Source: JAZNQL01 sp045531205 (GTDB taxonomy: Bacteria; Bacillota; Clostridia; UMGS1883; UMGS1540). Taken from it: a stretch of 25,356 nucleotides of DNA. Location: positions 1 to 25,356 of the forward strand of contig JAZSDN010000011.1 in the NCBI GenBank assembly GCA_045531205.1, given 5' to 3'. The translations under genes and the position numbers were made by a program. The notes beneath the pieces were generated by a model that did not search any database, had not been told where the DNA came from, and was given only the letters and a program-made list of their open reading frames with translations. Every line of letters starts with the position of its first letter. Position 1 is the first letter of the stretch. Shown piece after piece: positions 17,201 through 24,329 of this stretch.

Positions 17201-17926
17201 ACTTTTGCTCCGGCTTTGGCAGCCACTATGCTTGAAACCAGGTTTTTGGCAAAAAAAGAAGGAACAAACTTATTCGACGACACCTTAAGCCGGGCTGAAG
17301 CAGCAGTAGTTATTGAAAAGGTACGAAAGCTTATGTTTGATAAGAGTTCAGAATTTTCAAATCTTACAGCAGACGCATCAAGAAAAGTTGCCAAAATTTT
17401 AATGGGTAAAGTAACTTTTACAAGCGAAATATTCAATAAAGTAAACGGAGATATATCAGTTATATACAACGGAGGTTATTCTTTATACGAATTTTCAAAA
17501 AATATTGGCACTTCCACTGTAAGCATACTTCAGGGCAAGGATGAAGTAACTGTTTCGGATGGAGTTCTGAAGGCAAAGGTTCCGCAAAATACGTTTTTCA
17601 TAATTGCAGGAGCTTCGGCAGTTCGAAGAGGCTTTTTGTCAGGACAGATTATATATTTCTATCCCACCGTGGGAAGCCGGGTACAAATGGAAGAAGATAC
17701 AGTACTTGCGCTTTATAATCTTGAAGAAGGATATAAAGAATTATTGGGAATATATAAAAATCAGGACATAATACCCGAGGCGGCAGAAACTTTCAGCTTC
17801 CTTCGCTGGGACGAGTTTTTACGTCCGAAAAATGAAGTAAGTATGGAAATTGCTCTTCTGGATATTGATGAAGACGGTCAGTTGCACATTATCGGAGAAA
17901 TAGGCGACGGGCTTAAAATAATTTAA
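14279..17926 (+). CDS. SLH-anchored multidomain glycoside-hydrolase-like protein (paralogue 2)
   Basis: A 1215-residue surface protein with the same plan as its upstream neighbour. I choose ATG 14279, giving MIKKITSLLLILMF as signal peptide and GGTGA at 14266-14270 as ribosome binding site; a GTG at 14264 would add five residues. CBM_4_9-like modules lie at about 30-177 and 212-368, an Ig-like region at 372-468, and a barrel-like domain at about 470-740 with MNMDEPFLH (580-588, Glu584), TTEQG (614-618) and VDPYPG (631-636). At the position where paralogue 1 has FEW this one has LDW. SLH-type repeats lie at 838-890, 897-950 and, degenerate, 965-1015. Residues about 1025-1215 form an extra C-terminal region with no counterpart in paralogue 1 and no family I recognise. 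Confidence 0.8.
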   Translation: MIKKITSLLLILMFCFALVPAAQEAAIQSNFIANGDFESIKSDGATLYSWSLLSNANDQGKVILSTDKVSGNYAVQLAVDQATGKRNTLLQRLEGFVAGETYNFEAFIKPISESGSISFQFEFGSARLFNYTYNTFSEGYQKFSESFVAPEGVTSCWMYLRVYSGEFLVDDVSLTGLRLITSLPEEEVPEQDTTPPEGEVKNIPNSLYVSGLGNIVPNSGFETLQYGYPKPWSNFGSQYTKSVSGFGHESSKCLMLTSRKSSAYPYTNQFIPVYGGGTYQVSIWVCMEPKSGLADSAYLGRFGIKHEYYTADGFLNEDTKYLCGGTDGNWQQFVYTFTPPARTERMSIFPRFYGIGTAWIDDVEVSCLVKPPALSVTTDEVFYYSDHTDSGVATSKVHTAIYPELEGENVTFALKKGDEVLATMPATKTTDGKFTCNFDVGLLTEKKTEYLMTATVGEHTNSWKIYKYDRPLYIGKDGVYRKNGKVIQPFYAYNYVERQYVYGLKDASLNLTTIAVPTNLEGVALVASVRETLDKAYEKGIMCMIATYSDMKPGGHPDNRARTELLAQNLYDHPGLFGWMNMDEPFLHLDDPRDDLRQTYISIRNYDPYHPVYTTEQGSLESGQYVDILGVDPYPGSKREPEKYPGDRVREAVESVKGRKPVYSVLQALDWDNYWPTADEMKNMIYQSLMAGASGIGFYRFTSAIDGKDLDETNLWPMLTDFAHNEWDDAYAAFIKDDYPLFRSIKNENYWMQSFVKDNVVHMVVANRTDAAQEITIPLLASNGKNKIKEYSATLLGSQDTISGSESLSITLPLSSVAIYKITPENVDDLAGIVKPEQTGFTDLYGFSFAQESIASLDKAGVLYKPNPTMFSPYEKISRGEFAYMLNKALNFPRDKFGDKFSDALGSKYYAQALSNGKAIGVLLPEENNSFRPDESITRQEAVDICLRGLRYKKGTSISKKILAALTTDDLLGMTFAPALAATMLETRFLAKKEGTNLFDDTLSRAEAAVVIEKVRKLMFDKSSEFSNLTADASRKVAKILMGKVTFTSEIFNKVNGDISVIYNGGYSLYEFSKNIGTSTVSILQGKDEVTVSDGVLKAKVPQNTFFIIAGASAVRRGFLSGQIIYFYPTVGSRVQMEEDTVLALYNLEEGYKELLGIYKNQDIIPEAAETFSFLRWDEFLRPKNEVSMEIALLDIDEDGQLHIIGEIGDGLKII

Positions 17927-17982
17927 AATGTAAATAAGTTGTTTATTATAAAAATAAAAAATAAATGTGTGGAGGTAAAAAG

Positions 17983-19053
17983 ATGAACAAGATTATTAGA
18001 GTGTTATTGGCAATGGTAATGTTGTTTTCTGTAGTAGCAGGCTTTAGCGTAGCAGCAGCAGGCAATACAATCACTGTAACAGAAGCAACCATTACTTCAG
18101 CAGGTGTTGTTACTGTAGCAGGCACAACAAATTCAACCGGAAAGGTTACATTGTTGTTATCTAAACAGGCAGCAAATGCTGACTCGGAATCATTACTTTC
18201 AATGGCAAACGGACAGGTAGCATACATCGACCAGGCAACTCCTGATGCAAACGGCAACTTCAAATTTGTATTTAAGCCATTGCAGAGTGTAACAGGCGAT
18301 GTTACAACAGTATTTGTATGTGCAGAAGGTGTTGCAAAAGAGAATTTACTTGTAAACAACATTGCAGCGAATACATTTACTGTAAACTACGAAGGTAATA
18401 ATGTTGCTTATACAAGCCAGGCAGGTGCTGTAAAAGTAGACTTACGTTCTGCAGAAGTAGAAAGTGTAAAGGTAGCTACAGAAGATGGTTACTTTAAATC
18501 CTGGGAAATCAAGGGCGTAAAATATGATGTAGAGGGCAACTTAAAAGGAATTGAGCTCCCCTATGTAAGCGGTATGATTACAGCAAAACCTGAATATTAC
18601 ACAGTAGAAAATAAAGTTATTTCAAGTGCACAGGCTCAAAGAGCTGTTATAAATGATGAAGGCGTTCAAAAGAACGTAATCCGTTTCCTTGCACTTGTGG
18701 ATGCAAGCTATGCTGACTATGCAGAAGCAGGCTTTGTATTTTCAACATTAGGACAGAATCCTACAATTGAAGCAGGCTACAAGCCCTACGGCTTTAACGA
18801 AATCTTTAATAAGATTAAGTATGCTGAAAATGTATTTGATGTTACAGAAGCAACATTTACATCAAAATTCACAAAAGACGCTTCTATGGTTCCTACAGGT
18901 ATCGTTTATGCAAACATTGTAATTCCTGCAGGCAATGAAGGTATAACATATTACGCAACACCTTATGTTCAAAAGACAGACGGCACACGCGTATACGGTA
19001 AGAGCAAAGCTATAAGCTACAATGAGCTTGTAAATTTAGATGAAGTTAAGTAA
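17983..19053 (+). CDS. Exported beta-rich protein of unknown function
   Basis: A 356-residue protein with a signal peptide (about 1-26, ending FSVAAA). The start is ATG 17983 because GGAGG at 17971-17975 precedes it correctly; an in-frame ATG at 17965 would place that site inside the gene. Residues about 27-125 look like an Ig-like or fibronectin-like sandwich rich in Thr and Val. The C-terminal part (about 210-356), with VIRFLALVD, EAGFVFS and YYATPYVQ, resembles a recurrent domain at the ends of clostridial exported proteins, as I recall it. There is no SLH domain, catalytic motif or lipobox. Codon choice is simple and repetitive (many GCA, GTA, ACA), suggesting high expression. It follows paralogue 2 by 56 nt and precedes the 50-residue peptide by 20 nt. 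Confidence 0.75.
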   Translation: MNKIIRVLLAMVMLFSVVAGFSVAAAGNTITVTEATITSAGVVTVAGTTNSTGKVTLLLSKQAANADSESLLSMANGQVAYIDQATPDANGNFKFVFKPLQSVTGDVTTVFVCAEGVAKENLLVNNIAANTFTVNYEGNNVAYTSQAGAVKVDLRSAEVESVKVATEDGYFKSWEIKGVKYDVEGNLKGIELPYVSGMITAKPEYYTVENKVISSAQAQRAVINDEGVQKNVIRFLALVDASYADYAEAGFVFSTLGQNPTIEAGYKPYGFNEIFNKIKYAENVFDVTEATFTSKFTKDASMVPTGIVYANIVIPAGNEGITYYATPYVQKTDGTRVYGKSKAISYNELVNLDEVK

Positions 19054-19073
19054 GGTTTAGGAGGTATAAAGAC

Positions 19074-19226
19074 ATGAAAGAAAAATATTTAACACCTTCG
19101 GCAGAAACCGTATTGTTTGATATAAACCGTGTATCAATGACTATAAGTCTTACAAGCCTTGATGATGGAGAAAACACAAATAACCTTCTCGAAAACATCG
19201 GAAACGGTCTTGTTACCGAAGAATAA
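19074..19226 (+). CDS. Small 50-residue acidic peptide, no signal sequence
   Basis: The frame encodes 50 residues beginning MKEKYLTPSAETVLFDINRV and ending NGLVTEE. AGGAGGT (19059-19065 region) lies 9 nt before the ATG, a very good site for so short a frame, and the gene is 20 nt downstream of an exported protein. The layout (basic start, TPSAE followed by a hydrophobic/acidic strand, then a Ser/Thr/Asp/Gly-rich tail) resembles short clostridial peptides of the M-K-x-Y-x-x-P-x-x-E type, which are usually unannotated. There is no signal peptide, cysteine or TM segment. No modification enzyme is encoded nearby, so a modified-peptide (RiPP) role is not supported here. A large stem-loop and a terminator follow its stop codon. 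Confidence 0.65.
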   Translation: MKEKYLTPSAETVLFDINRVSMTISLTSLDDGENTNNLLENIGNGLVTEE

Positions 19227-19236
19227 ACCAGCCAGC

Positions 19237-19321
19237 CTTTTTGCGGAAAATCCTTCTCATATTCATATATTTTTTTGTTTCTCAATTTCTCATAGTTTAA
19301 AAAATATTTTTCCGCAAAAAG
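19237..19321 (+). repeat. Long inverted repeat in the 3' region of the cluster
   Basis: CTTTTTGCGGAAAA (19237-19250) is perfectly matched by TTTTCCGCAAAAAG (19308-19321), 14 bp around a loop of about 57 nt that contains two TTCTCAT motifs. It begins 11 nt after the peptide gene and abuts the terminator. It is not itself followed by a T-tract. Confidence 0.7.
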
Positions 19322-19326
19322 AAAAA

Positions 19327-19357
19327 ACGGGTTACCATTTTGGTAGCCCGTTTATTT
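19327..19357 (+). terminator. Intrinsic terminator ending the surface-protein cluster
   Basis: ACGGGTTACC (19327-19336) pairs with GGTAGCCCGT (19342-19351), 10 bp with one G-T pair, followed by TTATTTGTT. A run of As on the left side could let it work weakly in the other direction too. Confidence 0.88.
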
Positions 19358-19389
19358 GTTGTTTAAAACAGTATTTTTACTATGATTTT

Positions 19390-19418
19390 GCATACAAAGA
19401 AAATTATGGGGCAAAATA
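19390..19418 (+). promoter_or_regulatory. Candidate forespore (sigma-F/sigma-G) promoter for the ger operon
   Basis: GCATA (19390-19394) fits the -35 of sigma-F/G promoters, and 17 nt later GGGGCAAAATA (19408-19418) fits the GG-n-n-A-n-A-n-T-A type -10. No sigma-A promoter is visible here. A weakness is the very short leader: a start near 19425 would fall on the GGTGA ribosome binding site at 19424-19428. Confidence 0.42.
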
Positions 19419-19434
19419 TTTTCGGTGATTTAAT

Positions 19435-20988
19435 ATGCTCGAAAAATTTGCTAAATTTGTAAACGGATGGTTTAACCGATTCGGTTATAAAAATATATCC
19501 TCAAAATATACTGCAGAAGACGAAACGTTAGGAAAAGACCTTGATAAGAACATAAAACGCCTGAAAGAAATTTTTGGAGAAAGCAGCGATGTTGCAGTAA
19601 GAAAATTTAACCTCGGGAAAACAGGTCTTTTTGGTGCAATATTTTTTGTTGACGGGCTTGCAGGGACAGATATGGTGGCAAAACACGTTTTAAATCCGCT
19701 TATCTATCTTGATTTTGAAAGAGAGGAACAAGTCCCCAAAACCATAAAAGAGCTTGAAGAAAAATTTGTGATTTCAGGGGAAGTAAAAACCGAAAATAAC
19801 ATAGACAAATGCATTTTTGAAATACTGTCGGGGAACACCCTTTTTATGGCGGACACAATAGAGGGTGCCGTAATAATAAACACAAAAGGCTTTGAGAGAA
19901 GGTCTGTCACAGACCCCGAAACCGACTCTGTTATAAGAGGCCCGAGAGAAGGGTTTATAGAAAATCTGCGTACAAACACAGCTCTTTTAAGACGAAAAAT
20001 AAAAACACCTTCTTTTACAATAGAAAGTATGACTGTGGGCAGAAAAACAAAAACTTATGTTGCAGTTGCATATCTTGCCGATGTTGCACAAAAAGAGCTT
20101 GTAGACGAAGTAAAAAAACGGATACAAAAAATTGATACCGATGCAATTTTGGATTCAGGATATATCGAGCAGTTTATACAAGATAAAGGCTCGCCTGTTT
20201 TTTCACTTATAGCAAACACCGAAAAGCCCGATGTTGCAGCAGCAAAAATTTTAGAGGGAAGAGTATGCATAATAGTTGACGGCTCGCCAAGCGTTTTAAC
20301 GGCTCCTGCAATTTTTGCAGAGAGCTTTCAGTCGGCAGAGGATTACTATATTTCACCTCTGTTTTCTTCTCTTTTGCGTATGGTAAGAACTTTGGCATTT
20401 TTAATAAGTATCCTTGTGCTTCCTATATATGTTGCCTTCACGTCTTTTCATCAGGAGCTTATTCCCACAGCCCTTCTTTTTAGTATAGCAAAAGCCGCCG
20501 CGGGAACACCCTTTCCTGTTGTAATAGAAGCTCTTATTATGATTATAACCTTCGAGATTTTAAAAGAGGCAGGAGTAAGACTTCCAAAACCTGTAGGACA
20601 GGCAATAAGTATGGTTGGTGCACTTGTAATAGGAGAAACAGCTGTTTCAGCAGGTCTTATAAGCGCACCTATGTCTATAGCCGTTGCAATAACGGCTGTG
20701 TCTACCTACGCTAATCCCTCACAGTCAAACGTGGCGTTTGTTTTAAGACTATTCCTTTTGATTTTAGCGGGGACTCTGGGAGGCTTTGGAATACTTTTAG
20801 GGATTATGTTTATTCTGGTTCATTTAGCATCCTTAAAATCTTTCGGCACACCATATCTTGCACCGTTTGCCCCTGTAAGAATGTACGATTTAAAAGACAG
20901 TGTTATAAGAGCACCCATGAGATTTTTGCTTACAAGACCTGAAGGAATTGCAAAAAACAATCCCCGAAGGCAGACATATAAAGATTGA
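19435..20988 (+). CDS. gerAA: Spore germination receptor A subunit
   Basis: A 517-residue GerA-family protein, the A subunit of a nutrient germinant receptor in the inner spore membrane. Residues about 1-300 are the soluble N-terminal region with DPETDSVIRGPREGF (near 160-175), a family signature, and LRTNTALLRRKI just after. Residues about 310-490 carry a cluster of hydrophobic segments, including GTPFPVVIEALIM and ANPSQSNVAFVLRL, also typical. Length fits the family. The start has GGTGA 7-11 nt upstream. It is first of four genes with 13 nt to the C subunit. The nutrient recognised cannot be predicted. The symbol marks the family; the receptor's own subtype is unknown. Confidence 0.95.
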   Translation: MLEKFAKFVNGWFNRFGYKNISSKYTAEDETLGKDLDKNIKRLKEIFGESSDVAVRKFNLGKTGLFGAIFFVDGLAGTDMVAKHVLNPLIYLDFEREEQVPKTIKELEEKFVISGEVKTENNIDKCIFEILSGNTLFMADTIEGAVIINTKGFERRSVTDPETDSVIRGPREGFIENLRTNTALLRRKIKTPSFTIESMTVGRKTKTYVAVAYLADVAQKELVDEVKKRIQKIDTDAILDSGYIEQFIQDKGSPVFSLIANTEKPDVAAAKILEGRVCIIVDGSPSVLTAPAIFAESFQSAEDYYISPLFSSLLRMVRTLAFLISILVLPIYVAFTSFHQELIPTALLFSIAKAAAGTPFPVVIEALIMIITFEILKEAGVRLPKPVGQAISMVGALVIGETAVSAGLISAPMSIAVAITAVSTYANPSQSNVAFVLRLFLLILAGTLGGFGILLGIMFILVHLASLKSFGTPYLAPFAPVRMYDLKDSVIRAPMRFLLTRPEGIAKNNPRRQTYKD

Positions 20989-21001
20989 AGGGAATGATTT
21001 T

Positions 21002-22147
21002 TTGAAAAAGAAAAAATTTTTATGCCTTACAGTTATTTCTTTTCTTTTTATACTTTGCGGTTGCTGGAACAGACGTGAAATAAATACTTTGCCCATAGTT
21101 ATGGGAATAGGGGTTGACAAGGGCGAGAGTGGAGTGCTTGCAACCTCGCAGGTAGTGTATCCTGCAAGCAAAAAGGGGGAAAAGGGAAACGAAACAGGGA
21201 ACACCGAACCCTATGTGAATATTACTACAAGCGGAGAGTATATTTCATCTGCTATAAGAAAGTCGGTTGAAATGGTGGGCGAAGATTTATATATGTCGCA
21301 CAATCTTCTTGTAATCTTTGGCAAAGAGGTTGCACAAGAGGGCCTTCGGGATTATTTTAACTACCTTATTTTAAACACAGAGCTTCGCACAAATATGTTT
21401 GTTTTAATATCAAAGGAAAAGGCGTCGGATATTTATAATGCAAGCACAGCGTTTCAGGAAATTCCTGCGATACAAATAACAAAGCTTGTTGAATCGCAGA
21501 AAAAAGACGGCGCAGAGGTATGCATTACAATACTTGATTTTGTTTCAAGACTTGCCTCAAAAAGGCAAGCGGCAATAGCCCCGATGATAGAAATTGAAAA
21601 GGCGGGGGATAAAGAGACTCCCCGTCTTTCGGGAACGGCTGTTTTTTCGGGAGATAAAATGGTTGGCGAGCTAACAAAAGAGGAAACAAGAGGCTATATA
21701 TGGATTGCAGAGGACCCGTCGGGCAGTATTATGAAGATAGAAGCAGATGGTGCCAAGGCAAACATAGAAATAACCGCATCAAAGGGAAGAATAGGTGCCG
21801 AGATTAAAGATGACAAAGTAAAGATAAAAATATACGTTTCGGCAGCGGGAACAGTTACCGAGGTACAAAATGCCGAAAATCTTGACAAAATAATAGCTGA
21901 TGTTGAAAAAGCCTTTGCCGACGGTATTAAAAACGAAATAAGAGCCTGCATCAAAAAAAGCCGTAATTTAAAGGCAGATGTTTTAGGCTTTGAATCGGCA
22001 GTATACCGAAAAAGCCCCAAAACCTGGCAAAAGCTTAATGAAAAAGAGGTTGATATGCTATCTGAACTCGAGGTTGAAATAATTGTTGAAACACAGGTTG
22101 TAAGTACAGGAATTCGAGGAATATGGGAGGAAGAATATGGAGAATAA
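21002..22147 (+). CDS. gerAC: Spore germination receptor C subunit (lipoprotein)
   Basis: A 381-residue GerC-family lipoprotein. The start is TTG at 21002: AAGGGA lies about 9 nt upstream and the resulting MKKKKFLCLTVISFLFILCGC is a clean lipoprotein signal with lipobox L18-C19-G20-C21. An in-frame ATG at 20948 lies inside gerAA and would bury that signal. WNRREINTLPIVMGIGVDK follows at once and is the family's opening motif. The rest alternates strands and helices as in known GerC proteins, with the C-terminal domain around 225-381. It is anchored to the outer face of the inner spore membrane and is needed for the receptor to assemble. Its 3' end overlaps gerAB by 11 nt. Confidence 0.93.
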   Translation: MKKKKFLCLTVISFLFILCGCWNRREINTLPIVMGIGVDKGESGVLATSQVVYPASKKGEKGNETGNTEPYVNITTSGEYISSAIRKSVEMVGEDLYMSHNLLVIFGKEVAQEGLRDYFNYLILNTELRTNMFVLISKEKASDIYNASTAFQEIPAIQITKLVESQKKDGAEVCITILDFVSRLASKRQAAIAPMIEIEKAGDKETPRLSGTAVFSGDKMVGELTKEETRGYIWIAEDPSGSIMKIEADGAKANIEITASKGRIGAEIKDDKVKIKIYVSAAGTVTEVQNAENLDKIIADVEKAFADGIKNEIRACIKKSRNLKADVLGFESAVYRKSPKTWQKLNEKEVDMLSELEVEIIVETQVVSTGIRGIWEEEYGE

Positions 22148-23231
22148 AATCACCCCAAAAGAGGTGTGTTTCAGTGTAGCCTGCTTTATACAGGGGTCAA
22201 TACTTTTAAATTCATATTCAATAGAAATTTCAAGGCAGGAAAACTTTATAACTTTAATTCTGGCATATCTTATAAGCATAGGAGTTATCTGGCTTTATGC
22301 AGGACTTATAAAAAAATATCCCGGTAAGTCTTTGGTGCAAATAAACAAAGAGGTGTACGGAAAAACGGCAGGAGGAATAATATCGGGCTTATATATTTTT
22401 TTCCTTTTGTCGCTTACTGCATTGAATCTTCGCCATATAAGCGATTTTCTGGCAACGTGGATTATGACGGATACTCCTCTTTACGCCATAATGATATCCT
22501 TTATGGTTGTTACAGGGTATGCAGTAAAAAAGGGGATAGAAAAAATTACAAGCATTTCTTTTATAATGCTTGTGGCGTCGTTTATTATAATAGCATTAAC
22601 TGTTTCTTTTCTTATAAGCAGTATAAGAAAAGACAATTTTCTGCCCCTATTTTCCCTGCCCTTTGAAAGATATGTGCACAGTACTCACATGCTCTTAATA
22701 AGTCCTTTTTGTGAAACGGTAACCTTTTTAATGCTTGCTCCCAAATTTTCAAAGCCCCAGAAAAGTATGAAAGCTTTTTTCTTCGGGCTTACTCTCGCTA
22801 TGATAACAATGCTCGCTCTTTCTTTGGTTGTTGCGGGAGTTTTGGGTAACGCACAGGAAATTCTTGCACAGCCCATTTACGAGCTTGTAAGGTTTATAAA
22901 TATTTTTGACGTCTTTACAAGAATTGAAATAATTTTTGCCTTTTTTATAGTGATAATGCAGTTCTTTAAGGTAAGTATATGCTACTATGCATCAAACACA
23001 AGTATAAAAGAGCTTTTTGCAATAAAAAAGCCCCAGAATATTGTGTTTATACTGGGGGCGTTTATAGTTTGTTATGCGCTTACTGTATTTTCGTCGGGCG
23101 TTGAGCTTGGAAACTGGCGAAAAGGTGCATCGCCGTTTTTCAGCAGTATTTTCGAAATTTTACTTCCTTTGATAACTCTGTTTATTGCATATATAAAAGG
23201 AAGAAAAAATCAGATTTGCAAAGGCAGGTGA
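22137..23231 (+). CDS. gerAB: Spore germination receptor B subunit
   Basis: A 364-residue integral membrane protein of the GerAB/APC transporter-like family, with about ten hydrophobic segments spread along its whole length. The B subunit carries the germinant-binding site and may pass small molecules or ions. Family features include SYSIEISRQENFITLILAYL near the start, FINIFDVFTRIEIIFAFFIV near 250-270, and a terminal basic tail (KGRKNQICKGR). GGAGGA lies upstream of the ATG, inside the end of gerAC, and the 11 nt overlap suggests coupled translation. Gene order here is A-C-B rather than the more common A-B-C. Confidence 0.93.
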   Translation: MENKITPKEVCFSVACFIQGSILLNSYSIEISRQENFITLILAYLISIGVIWLYAGLIKKYPGKSLVQINKEVYGKTAGGIISGLYIFFLLSLTALNLRHISDFLATWIMTDTPLYAIMISFMVVTGYAVKKGIEKITSISFIMLVASFIIIALTVSFLISSIRKDNFLPLFSLPFERYVHSTHMLLISPFCETVTFLMLAPKFSKPQKSMKAFFFGLTLAMITMLALSLVVAGVLGNAQEILAQPIYELVRFINIFDVFTRIEIIFAFFIVIMQFFKVSICYYASNTSIKELFAIKKPQNIVFILGAFIVCYALTVFSSGVELGNWRKGASPFFSSIFEILLPLITLFIAYIKGRKNQICKGR

Positions 23232-23235
23232 AAAA

Positions 23236-23448
23236 ATGTTTCTGCCACTTGTCGCACTCGGCATCATAGCAGGACTTGATGTTCCTGCCATCATAAAAGC
23301 AAAAGATGTGTCGGGCTTTATAGTTTTTGCCGTGATTTTTGTGCTTACACTTATTTTTTCTTTCCTTATATATTATGAAATATCTTTTCCAAGCACAATA
23401 AATCTTATTGCGGTTTTCTTTAAAAGTATAGGTTTAAGCTACGAATAA
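23236..23448 (+). CDS. Small two-TM protein, possible germinant receptor D subunit
   Basis: A 70-residue protein that begins 4 nt after gerAB, with AGGTGA upstream of its ATG. It has a first hydrophobic segment at about 3-15, a short polar piece (AIIKAKDVSG), a second segment at about 26-46, and a hydrophobic C-terminal region. Some Bacillus germinant receptor operons encode a D subunit of this size with two TM segments that modulates receptor function. The position and topology match that description, but no sequence motif confirms it. The stop codon directly abuts the stop codon of the convergent noc gene. Confidence 0.65.
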   Translation: MFLPLVALGIIAGLDVPAIIKAKDVSGFIVFAVIFVLTLIFSFLIYYEISFPSTINLIAVFFKSIGLSYE

Positions 23449-24234
23449 TTATTTTTTTATTGTAATAATATACTCGTATCTGTCGGGGTACTCTGTTTTT
23501 GCTTTTTGTGCACTTATGCCTGTATTTTGTATCATACCCACGGCTTTGTCAATGGTATTAAGAATAACCTTCATATCGCTTTTTGATTTTAACGCACCCT
23601 TCGAGCTTAACTTGCTTATGGTTTCCAGGGTGCATTTAGTGGTTGCTTCGGCAGACATATCATTTTGAGCAGCTTTCTTTAAAAGACCAACCTTTAAATC
23701 GTCATCAGGCATAGGGACAACCGAAAGTGCATACTGACGGTCAAATCCGTTCTTTTCAATTTCATATCTCACAGAAGGAGAAAGCTTTTGTATTTTTAAG
23801 TTTTCCGAAATTCTTTTTTTTCTGGAGCCTGTCCTTCTTGAAATATCTTCTCTTGAAAGCGAGTGCTCGTCACAAAGACTGAAAAATGCATCTGACTCTT
23901 CAAAAACGCTTAAAGAAAGTCTTTGCAGATTTTCTGTCAGCGAAACCGCTGCAGCATTTGTATCGTCCATTTTACGAACAATGGCAGGTATCTTTTTCCA
24001 TCCTAAAAGATGTGCGGCACGGAATCTTCGTTCCCCGAAAATCAGTTCATAGGTTCCTCCCGACATTCTCCTGACCGTTACAGGCTGTAAAAGTCCGTGC
24101 TCCCGCATCGAGTCGGCAAGCTCGGCAATTGATGATGTTTCAAACTTTTTTCTCGGATTATAGGGGCTGGGTTTTATCAAAAAAAGAGGTATTTGGGCGA
24201 TGGCTTCATCACCCTGATTTTTTTTCTTTGGCAT
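23449..24234 (-). CDS. noc: Nucleoid occlusion protein, ParB family
   Basis: A 261-residue ParB/Noc protein: a CTP-binding N-terminal domain with GERRFRA (67-73) and ENLQR (101-105), a helix-turn-helix around 120-165 that should bind DNA, and a C-terminal dimerisation region. I prefer Noc over Spo0J because the tail DRYEYIITIKK resembles the Noc ending and because it lies next to rsmG as in Bacillus. Noc blocks division over the nucleoid. It begins MPKKKNQGDEAIAQIPLFLI, without the phenylalanine-rich amphipathic helix that anchors Bacillus Noc to the membrane. GGAGGTG lies upstream of the ATG. It has its own promoter at 24274-24302. A ParB of another type remains possible. Confidence 0.75.
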   Translation of the reverse strand: MPKKKNQGDEAIAQIPLFLIKPSPYNPRKKFETSSIAELADSMREHGLLQPVTVRRMSGGTYELIFGERRFRAAHLLGWKKIPAIVRKMDDTNAAAVSLTENLQRLSLSVFEESDAFFSLCDEHSLSREDISRRTGSRKKRISENLKIQKLSPSVRYEIEKNGFDRQYALSVVPMPDDDLKVGLLKKAAQNDMSAEATTKCTLETISKLSSKGALKSKSDMKVILNTIDKAVGMIQNTGISAQKAKTEYPDRYEYIITIKK

Positions 24235-24273
24235 TAAAACACCTCCGCAACATATTGTGGTCTTGCTAAGATG

Positions 24274-24302
24274 ATAATACCATATATTTCCAATTTTGTA
24301 AA
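24274..24302 (-). promoter_or_regulatory. Sigma-A promoter for noc
   Basis: On the minus strand TTTACA (24302-24297) and TATTAT (24279-24274) are separated by exactly 17 nt. Transcription should begin near 24267, giving a leader of about 32 nt. This lets noc be expressed apart from rsmG. Confidence 0.75.
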
Positions 24303-24329
24303 GAAAAATCGTTCGTCACATTTCGTGCA

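Noticed and set aside
17965..17982. Longer start of the 356-residue exported protein
   Set aside because: The added codons contain the GGAGG ribosome binding site of the ATG at 17983.
20948..21001. Longer gerAC start at an ATG inside gerAA
   Set aside because: It would bury the lipoprotein signal; TTG 21002 has a suitable ribosome binding site and gives a normal signal.
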